The notes beneath the pieces are model-generated. The model was not told the DNA's origin and searched no databases. It saw only the letters and a program-made list of their open reading frames with translations. From Candidatus Omnitrophota bacterium (lineage in GTDB: Bacteria > Omnitrophota > Gorgyraeia > Gygaellales > Profunditerraquicolaceae): 47,271 bases of DNA. The translations under genes were made by a program, and so were the position numbers. Shown here piece by piece: positions 35,634 through 44,700 of this stretch. Positions within the stretch are counted from its first letter, which is position 1. Each line of letters opens with the position of its first letter. The stretch lies in NCBI GenBank assembly GCA_029571225.1, contig JAKPTF010000003.1, positions 1 to 47,271 of the forward strand, given 5' to 3'.

Positions 35634-37916
35634 ATGCGGTTTACGACTGTGGCCTTGGCAGTGGTTGTTGGTATTATTATGGCATCGAGCGCATATGCGC
35701 AGACGACATATTTCTGGGACGGCGGGGATGGATCGGATAATTATTGGGAAAATACCGATAATTGGGACCCTGACGACATGCCCGGGGTTAGCGATGACGC
35801 GATTATAGCGGGTTCGTCAATGGGTTATTATTCCGTTGAAATTAATTCTGCGCAGGAAATCAATTCGCTCACACTCGATCAGGGAATGGCGCTCAATATT
35901 TATTCCGAAGGCGCTGACCTGATGGTGCGCGATAACGCGTATTTCGGGTATGATACCTTTGGCTATGGATATCAGGAGGATGGAAAGCTCGAGGTTCAGA
36001 ATCAACTTCGTTTTGCTGACATGCCGGATTCGTACGGCGAATATGATCTTATGGCAGGGACCCTGGTGAGCAAGGAAATGGTTCTTGGCAGTGAGGGATA
36101 CGGTTATATGGCGCATTGGGGCGGGACGAATACAGTTAAAACGGGTTTGGGACTGGGCATGTCCGGCGCAAGCACCGCGATGTATGAGCTGAATGGTTTT
36201 AATTATCCTGAATTAACTGCAGGCCATGAAGTGATCGCCAGTCGATCTGCCGGTTATGACGATCCTCTTTGGGGCCCCCAGCCCGGGGCATATTTTATTC
36301 AATCAGGCGGAGTGAACGAGATCATCGGCGATAATGCGGTGTATAACGAGGAAGAGGGACGGCTGGAAGTGCGCGAGGGTAGTTTTTCCGACCTGGTGAT
36401 CGGCGATGTGGCAGGTAGTTTCGGCGAATACAGTCTTTATTCAGGCACGCTGCACAGCAGGACGGCGATCGTCCTTGATGAATCGGGTTCGCCCATTCCT
36501 GACTGGGACGGCTACGATACGTATATCGGCGGCAATGAGTACATCGGGTTTGACGGAAGGGGCCGGTTTGTTCATGAGTCAGGGTCAAATTTGCTCGATC
36601 AGGACCTTGTGCTGGGCGCGGGTGCCGGATCGCTGGGGGAGTATTATTTTTCGAACGGGTATCTGGCGGTTAACCTTGATGATCACCGGCCTGAGGTTTT
36701 TATCGGATTGGAAGGGAGCGGGTATTTTCAGCAGGACGGCGGCACGTTCGATGCGCAGAACAGCGGTGTGTATCTGGGCGTTTATGAGAGCGGTCATGGC
36801 GTGTATAATATGACAGGCGGATGGTTTGGCGCTGCCGGCATGGCTTTAGGGGAATGGGGCGGTACGGGCGAGTTCAACCACAGCGGCGGAACGGTCGCGA
36901 TGACAACGCATCCTCTGGATCTTGCGCGGCAGGATAACAGCATTGGAATATACCGGCTTTCAGGAACGGGATTGCTGAATGTCAGCAATAACGACCTGGT
37001 TGTGGGCACGCGCGGCCATGGCGAGTTCTGGCAGTCCGGCGGCACGGCGAATGTCAACGGCAATGTGTGGATATCTGCGACGCCGGTTGAGAATGGCAGT
37101 ACGGGCGAGTATCATTTAAGCGGCGGCACTGTGAATGCAGGGACGGTCAATAACTTTGACCGGCTGTATTATTCAGGCGGGACGCTGAATGCGTCGATAG
37201 CCAATTCGCAGGGCGCGGTGGTTGAATTGAGCGGGGAAGGGACGCGCATTGTGTCAGGGACGCTGCATAACTACGGCACAGTCAGGGCAACGGACACGAC
37301 GGTTCAGATCAATGGGGAGATGTATAATTTTAATGAAATGAGCAGCGAAGGTTCTGCGTGGTATTTGCAGGATTTTAAAGTGGATGTGGCCGGATATATC
37401 GCAGCGGGGGATAAGGACCAGTTCCATGTCGCCGGCGTATTTCAGAATCGCAGCGCCATGGCCGGGGAATGGATGACGGATAATGCCCTGCTTATATTCA
37501 ACGGTACAAGCCACGATGTGGTATTTAACGCGGTTGACATGGGCGGGGTGAATGCGGGGTATGTGCAGAATTTTGCCTGGGGCACGGTGGATTTCGGAGG
37601 AGACACGTTTTATTTGAAGTCGCTGGATGAGGCAGGCACGCAGTTCGGGGCATTATATGTGGAGACGATCGCGGGGATCGATTATATCAACGATGACCTG
37701 AATAAGATATACATGGTCGATAATTTCAACGGCGGCGGCAATATTTATTACATGGCGCAGGCGAATCCGTGGCTTGAGGGAAAGACGTATGCGTTTGCGT
37801 CCGGAACCGGGCAATTGAGGCCGGTGGGCGTGGTGCCGGAGCCGGTGAGTGTGGTGCTGTTTGTTGTGGGAAGCGGGGTGCTGGGCGCTGCGGCTGCGAA
37901 GCGAAGGAAGGTGTAG
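35634..37916 (+). CDS. Secreted beta-repeat protein with PEP-CTERM sorting signal
   Basis: Start ATG 35634 after 'aaaaggag'; signal peptide 'MRFTTVALAVVVGIIMASSAYAQ'; C-terminus 'VVPEPVSVVLFVVGSGVLGAAAAKRRKV' = PEP motif, TM, basic tail. Confidence 0.9.
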   Translation: MRFTTVALAVVVGIIMASSAYAQTTYFWDGGDGSDNYWENTDNWDPDDMPGVSDDAIIAGSSMGYYSVEINSAQEINSLTLDQGMALNIYSEGADLMVRDNAYFGYDTFGYGYQEDGKLEVQNQLRFADMPDSYGEYDLMAGTLVSKEMVLGSEGYGYMAHWGGTNTVKTGLGLGMSGASTAMYELNGFNYPELTAGHEVIASRSAGYDDPLWGPQPGAYFIQSGGVNEIIGDNAVYNEEEGRLEVREGSFSDLVIGDVAGSFGEYSLYSGTLHSRTAIVLDESGSPIPDWDGYDTYIGGNEYIGFDGRGRFVHESGSNLLDQDLVLGAGAGSLGEYYFSNGYLAVNLDDHRPEVFIGLEGSGYFQQDGGTFDAQNSGVYLGVYESGHGVYNMTGGWFGAAGMALGEWGGTGEFNHSGGTVAMTTHPLDLARQDNSIGIYRLSGTGLLNVSNNDLVVGTRGHGEFWQSGGTANVNGNVWISATPVENGSTGEYHLSGGTVNAGTVNNFDRLYYSGGTLNASIANSQGAVVELSGEGTRIVSGTLHNYGTVRATDTTVQINGEMYNFNEMSSEGSAWYLQDFKVDVAGYIAAGDKDQFHVAGVFQNRSAMAGEWMTDNALLIFNGTSHDVVFNAVDMGGVNAGYVQNFAWGTVDFGGDTFYLKSLDEAGTQFGALYVETIAGIDYINDDLNKIYMVDNFNGGGNIYYMAQANPWLEGKTYAFASGTGQLRPVGVVPEPVSVVLFVVGSGVLGAAAAKRRKV

Positions 37917-37963
37917 GGCTGCGTAGGCGGTGGCGTAGGCAGGGGGCGTGTCGGTTTTATAGG

Positions 37964-38009
37964 CCCGGATTATTCACGGCTGTTTGGCTGTGAATGGTCC
38001 GGGTTTTTG
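37964..38009 (+). terminator. Intrinsic terminator after the PEP-CTERM gene
   Basis: CCCGGATTATTCAC...GTGAATGGTCCGGG stem followed by TTTTT. Confidence 0.8.
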
Positions 38010-38089
38010 TGTTTATTGGCAGCGTTGAAGCGAAATTTGTGTGAGATTGGGCGCTGCGGGGCGTCTATTTGGGGGAAAGGAGGCGCACT

Positions 38090-38602
38090 ATGAGCGCGCG
38101 GGAGATCTCGGTGGAGGTGGTGGCTGCGAAGATCTTGTTCATACGGGGCAAGAAGGTCATGCTTGACCGGGACCTGGCGGAGTTGTATGGGGTAAAGACC
38201 AAAGAGTTGAATAAAGCAGTCAGTAGAAATTGCGAAAGGTTCCCCGAAGATTTTATGTATCAACTTACAAGAGAGGAGGTTGCAAACTTGAGGTTCCAAA
38301 TTGGAACCTCAAGTTATGGAGGCTTAAGATACTTACCATATGTATTTACCCAAGAAGGCGTGGCAATGTTGTCGAGTGTTTTAAGAAGTAAGCGGGCTGT
38401 GCAGGTGAACATTGCAATAATGCGGGCGTTTGTGAAGTTGAGGGAACTGCTGTTGACTCACAAGGAGCTGGCAGAAAAGATCGATGAACTGGAGCGGAAG
38501 TACCAAATGCATGAGACGGATATTCAGGTGATCTTTCAGGCAATCAAGAAGCTTTTGGAACCGCCAGATGAGCCTCCAAAGCCACGTTTTGGGATGAATT
38601 AA
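38090..38602 (+). CDS. ORF6N-domain (phage anti-repressor-like) DNA-binding protein
   Basis: ATG 38090 after 'aaaggagg'; 'ILFIRGKKVMLDRDLAELYGVKTKELNKAVSRNCERFPEDFMYQLTREEV', 'YLPYVFTQEGVAMLSSVLRSKRAVQVNIAIMRAFV'. Confidence 0.88.
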   Translation: MSAREISVEVVAAKILFIRGKKVMLDRDLAELYGVKTKELNKAVSRNCERFPEDFMYQLTREEVANLRFQIGTSSYGGLRYLPYVFTQEGVAMLSSVLRSKRAVQVNIAIMRAFVKLRELLLTHKELAEKIDELERKYQMHETDIQVIFQAIKKLLEPPDEPPKPRFGMN

Positions 38603-38708
38603 ATAGTTCTGACCCCTATTATTTTAGCCTTAAAAAACTTGAAATTTGGCGTTTTATTGGCTATACTTATCTATATTATAGGTAAGTGTATGGTACGTTA
38701 GGAATTGG

Positions 38709-38766
38709 CCACGGTTCTTAATAACTTTGCCACAAAGGCAAGGGTATTAAAATCGTGGTTTTTTTT
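38709..38766 (+). promoter_or_regulatory. Terminator-like leader hairpin directly upstream of the giant ORF (attenuator candidate)
   Basis: CCACGGTTCTTAATA...TATTAAAATCGTGG stem with inner hairpin CTTTGCC-acaaa-GGCAAG, then T8, 14 nt before the ATG at 38781. Confidence 0.55.
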
Positions 38767-38780
38767 ATGGAGGTTGTTTA

Positions 38781-41700
38781 ATGTTAAAGATGATCAATCG
38801 TATTGTTGCGTTTTCAGTAATGTTCTGCCTTGTGTTCGAGCAGTCGGGCTTTGCGCAGGTTGCGCCGGATATGAATATACCGGCATACCTGAACGGACTG
38901 GTCAGGGCTGATAAATTCAGGCCTATGCATATGCGCTGGCTGTCGTATGATCCAATCAATAATTCATTCGACCTGGCTGTAGAACGAGGAGATGATGCGA
39001 GGGTCAAAGAGGCGGATATCAAAAGATCAACTGCGAAGATCATGGAATATTTCCAGATCGGCCTGCGGCTTCCGGACAGCATGTTCTGGGTAAACCTGCG
39101 GCCTGATGCCGCTGATCAGATCATTGATCCGTATCTGGCGCGCACTGACCTTGGCAAAATAATGCTTGAGGCTGACCTCCAGCTTAAAAAGGACCTTGCC
39201 CGGTTTACTTCGCCTGACACAAAGGATGGAAGGGAATATTGGAACAAATTATATGCCCGCGCAGAGCAGCTTTTCGGCGCAGAAGGATTGACTATACCTG
39301 CCGTAACCCGCCCCTGGATCGTCCCCAATGAGATCATTATCAAAGAATATAAAGACGGCGCCTATGTGTATAAGGCGACCATGAAGGTTATGCTGGAGCA
39401 GGATTATCTGAAAGACGCGCCGGGGTATACCTTTGACGACCCGCGCATGAAAGAGTTGAACGAGTATTCTTCGGAACTTGTGCGTCAACTAATCATCCCG
39501 CAATTGACCAGAGAAGTCAATTCATCAAAACGGTATTCAGGATTGCGCCAGGTATTTTATTCATTGGTGTTATCGCAGTGGTTCAAACAGAGGTATGCGA
39601 AGCGCCAGGGGCAGCAGGGTTCGGCAGTGACTGATATGATTGATAGCCGTGATCTGAGCGGACTGACGTCTGCGGCCGCATGGTCGAAAGACATATATTT
39701 CAACCAGTATGTCCAGTCGTTCAAGAAAGGCGAATACAACAAGCAAGAGACAGTTAACGGCCTTAATGGCATAACGATCAGGCAGTATTTCTCGGGCGGT
39801 ATCCTTTTCAGGCTTCAGCAGGGTGTTGAGGCCATGGGCCGGAATGCGCCGCTTATGACGATTTTGCCTGCTGCGGCAGAGGCAAGCCCTGAGCGGAGCC
39901 TGCCGGTCAGGGTGCTGGGCAATTCCTCGGAGTATAACCTCGGATTCAACGGCGCTCGGTTAAAGATCCACGTGCTTGAACATGCGGATCTGCGGGCAGA
40001 TACCGTTGAGCAACCGCAGAAGAATGACGGCGGCGACGCTCAGGAAGAGACGATTGATTGGAAAAAACGCATGCAGCGTTTGCTGATGTTAGAAATCGCC
40101 TCAATCGTATTGACTACGGGATCTATGTTGGGGTTCTTTTTTTCGGTTTTCTATTTCCCGCATGCTGCGGCGCTCGTTTCTACATATTTTGGGACTATTA
40201 CAGGGGGTATTGCATGGCAAGAACTTGATAAGAAGCGGGAAGACGCCGAGCGCAAGCGTCAGATAGCTGAACAACCGTATTCTCCGGCTATCAAGGCGTT
40301 TCTGAGCGTGCCGCCGCAATATCGCAGTGCCATTCTCAGCGCTCAGGATCATGTCTATGGGTATTGGCGAGTTCTTGAAATCCTGCGAGACATGCGGTAT
40401 GCGGATCCGGATCCCGAGATTGCCAGTGCGCTTGAGGCCATATTGCACAAGCCGTATTCGCTGGCGCAGAAACTGCGGAACGTGTATCTGGTGTTCGCAA
40501 ACCTTGTTTGGTTTGAGTTGACAGTCAAGCTTCAGGTGGCGAATATACTTAAGAAATATTACAGCCAGAACGATCCTGGCCGGGTTTCCGCGTTTCTGGA
40601 AGAGAACTTCGAGCTGTTATCTGAGCTGATGAACCAGGCGTCTGTCCGCGCGTGGTGGGATAAAATTTTTGATGAGCGCTTTTTCCAAAGGGAAATGATA
40701 GCCAGCGCAAGGCTTATGGCTGAGTTATACGGCAGGGACTATTTGCTCTTGCATACCGGCGATTTTAACGACGAGGCTGTATATTTCATACAGACAGCGC
40801 TTTGGGAGATGAATGCTTATGACAGGACCCTGGCAGGTGCCGACAGCCGCAAAGACGGCGGCTACGGCTTGAGCGCGCCGAAACTGGCGGCGTGGAGCGT
40901 CGGCAGCGCGATCGCAACATTCGGATTCATATATTGGCAGTTGAACTCAATGCTTTTAGCGCTTGGGTATGCTGCGTTCGCCGGAATCATGCAGGCGGCG
41001 CTTTACAGCGATCCGGTGATGAACAAGATAATGGCCACGCAGGACCCGTCTTTCGAGTTTGGCGGAATGCGGCGCAGGGACGGCGGCGCGCTTCAAGACA
41101 TCGACAGCCTGCTGGCTGATTTGAAGAGCGATAATAAAGTGCTTCGCGACAACGCGATCGACGGATTATCCGGATCGCGCGATCCGCGAGCTGTAACGGC
41201 TTTGGGCGATCTGCTGCTGGAAACTGCAGAGCTATCGCAGAAGTTAGGCAAAAGTACTGTGGGGGCGACTGATCCTAGCGCACTTGACCAAAAGATCAGA
41301 GAGAGTGTGAGTCTTGTCGAGAAGCTTATTAAGGCTCTGGCAAAGACCCGCAACGAACGCGCGTCGGATTATCTTCTTAAAGCGTACAATTTTGAGTATC
41401 CCGGGTTCGCGTTCTTTCCCAATGGCACTGGCGTAATGGGTGGACCAGGATGGGCATCGTCGTACTGGGATGTTTTAATTCCTGCGCAGATCATCAAGGC
41501 GCTCGGCAGGACCGGCGGTGCGCAGGCGCTTTATTTTTTAATGGAACGCGCTCAAGATGGCTATCCTGTCGGCATGGGGGGAGGCCATTTCGCGTGGATA
41601 CCGATGGCGGCCATCGAGGGGCTGGCAATGATCGGGGACAAAAAAGCATTGCCGTTCGTGCGGTCGCGCGCACGCGCGCCGTTCATGGGCAATATTGTCG

Positions 41701-44700
41701 CTGATGCCGAAGCGGTGATCGTGGAATCCGTGCGCCAGCGCGCGGTTATTGCCGTTGCAGAGGTTTTTCCGACAGCAATATCCATTTTCGGCACGCAGGT
41801 GTCGTTATCGAAGGATGAGATCGATTACAGCGTATATGACGTAACAAAGCTGGTTTATGAAGCGTTTGTAAAAAATACCTATAAGACGCGCGAGGAGCGC
41901 ATGAGGGGTGTTGCAGAACGGGATCGCTGGTCCCATCGAGTGCCGTCAGGCCAGGACGTGATCTATCATTTTCAGGAGGATTCCATATTTGAAGGCCTGA
42001 TGATGGGCGATAAAGAGATCAGCGTTATCAGGAAATATATTGACGTCCGGAAGAAGAACGCCGGCATTCTCGAGCGGTTGGGCCTGCGCAGCTCCCGCAT
42101 TGAAGCGATTGAAAAGGACGTCATGGTGCGGCTCGGGCAGCAAGGTGAGCAGCGCGACGGCGGTGAGGATGAAATACGCCCATGGTCGAAGGAATATTTC
42201 AGCGCGCCTGAGTTCTTGAACAGGCAGATAAACTTGGCTCAGAAGAAGCAGTCGCTGGGCAGATTGCTCAAGGTCTTCATGGGCTTGACCGTGGCTGCTG
42301 TAGGCGCAGTCATTGTCCATGCTCTAATTATACCGGGGACCAAGCTGTCGAATATCGTTTTTGTGGGCTTATGCGCATACGTGGCTATTGTTGCCGCAGT
42401 GATGATATATGAGTCAAGGATAGCCTTGAGCGAGCCGGATATTTTGCCGTCAGAGCTTGTCAGATGGATCCAGGAGCAGGTGCAAGACCCGTTCGTCCCG
42501 AGGTATATATCAGCCGCGACTCTTTCGATGTATGTCACACATCAGCCCAAATTAATATTGCATAAGGAAGATAGGGGATTTGGCAATTATGACCGGGTTT
42601 TGTATGCGTATCCCGGGCAGGGGGCTGAGCGGCAGATTAGTTCTGCCAAATACAATGCGATCATTCAAAGCATCGAGAATTATTTCGCCGCTATGCAAGA
42701 CGTCGTAAAGAACCACTGGTTCAGTCGGTATGGACCGAAGAAAGGCGAGATGATGGAAAAATATCTCGAAAAGCAGCAAGACTTTTATTTCTACCGAAAA
42801 GCGTATGCCCGCAGGCCTTATATCCGGGAGATAAACAGGTATCATGTCCACACGTTAAACTATGATGAGAAACGGGAGTTCGAGTCTTTGCGGTATCAAG
42901 GCCGGGATACCGGGCCTTTCTTGGAGAAGATATTTGACCGGAATGTCAGGGATATCTTTTCCCGGTATGATCAAGCTCGGCAGGATGCAGGCGCAGGCAT
43001 ACAAAAAGACGGCGGGTTAGCGGTTCAGGCCGAAAATGCCATGGCAGACTCGCAGTATGTCCTGCTGGTATTAAACGGAATAAGCGAAATTCAGAACAGG
43101 AGAGGGACAAAGTACGCTCTGACCGGAGAGGAATGGAAAAAAGCGATTGCGGCCGTGCTGCACAGCCTTTCTGTTATCGGGTTGGATCGCCTCCTTGAGG
43201 TGCGTAATAATATCGAGCCCTCAGGCTTAAGCGATGCGCAGAAATTCATCCTTGACCGCGCCATCAATGATTTAACAACTGCGCAGGTTTTGAGCAAGGT
43301 CGATGCCGGAGAGGCTGTTGTATCAGGCAAGGACGGCGGTATCGTTGAGCTGTCGCAGATGATAAGGGATAATTTTACCGCGATGACCATTAATGAATAC
43401 AATGCCGCATACGCCCAGCTTGAGTCATATTTGAGAAACCTGAATGCGCAATTGAAGGAACGTGGCATAGCTATGCAGGATTATGTTACGATAGGTGACG
43501 CTATGAAGGCTTTGAAGGATGACCGTGTCCTCAAGCTGCTCAATAAGAAGAACTTCGCGTTTATAACCAGATTAACAGGCCCGCTCGTGGATATTGTTGA
43601 TGCAAGCGGCCAGACCGTTACACAGACTCAGGAATGGGTGGCTCACATGTTCGGCCTGCCGCACCGGGCAGCGTATGCGCTCGTCATAGGCCCGAATGAC
43701 GAAGTGGTTTTCCAAAGGCTGGCCCATGGCCGGGTTGAAGCAGGCTCTCTTGCCGCTTTCGGAAGCCATGTTGAGCCGGGCGCTGATGAGAAAGAAACGG
43801 TCCGCAGAGAGCTTATGAAGGATTTGCGCCTGCAGGCCCTGAAAGGCAGGCTGTTGCCGTTAGGCAAAGCGGGCCAGTTCACCTATGATGTTAAAATGAC
43901 GAACGTTGAGGATAAATGGCTCAATAATAACGAATACCGCGCCTTGTTTGCGTATTTTCTCACGCAGGAAGAGTTCGAATGGATCCGCCGGGACCGCAAT
44001 GAGATGGTCAGGGACCGGAGTTTGATGGCGTTTGAGGAGTTCGTTCAGTCGGGGCTCTGGCCGGTGCGTAATTACGCGATAGTTTCGTTAGATGCTCTGA
44101 AAAAGGCAGCCGCGGATGGCAAGCACGCATTCTATATGGAGGAAGATTATGTGGACAGGGCCGAGTCAGGCCGGGTTGCGTTCAATTCGATCCTTGAGGG
44201 TATCGTGATTTCTCAGGCGCGGAATGACACGGCAAGCCTCACGGTTCTGGACGAACTGCAGGAGCTGTTGGATAAGGAGAAAGCTGCAGGGCTGAGCATA
44301 ACTGAACGGTTGAAAGGGAAGTTGAGCTCAAAGTTGAGTTCTGTCAAAGACCGCATCAGGCCGCAATCCGATACGTCTCAGCTCCAGCGCGACGGCGGTG
44401 CTACGGAGAAAAGGATACGGGAGATCGTCGAGCTTCTGAACATTCTGCGCAAGGAAAATATTATTCTTGAGAATGAATTAGCAAGCGCCGGTCCTGCAGA
44501 GGCAAACGGTATACGCGAAAGGATAGCGACAAACCGGCATTTAATCGAGCAGTTGACTGAAGAGCTTGAGGCAAAGCAGGAATATCTCAGGAATCTTCCG
44601 CCTGCGCAGATCTGGGCACAGGGAAGGATCGTCCAGGGCAGGAAATACTACATAAAAGGCGCTCCCGAGGAGTTGCGGGAGCTTTACGGCAGCGAACGGC

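Noticed and set aside
35634-37916. DGG occurrences in the PEP-CTERM protein (WDGGDG, QDGGTF), the kinases (MPDGG) and the GH-like protein (VFDGGL) as part of the giant-protein DGG motif family.
   Set aside because: These lie within repeats or conserved domains and do not mark module boundaries, so they are treated as chance or domain-specific.
38281-38314. Palindromic 'gaggttccaaattggaacctc' as a regulatory operator.
   Set aside because: It lies within the ORF6N coding sequence at a position encoding 'NLRFQIGTSS'; no independent support for regulation.
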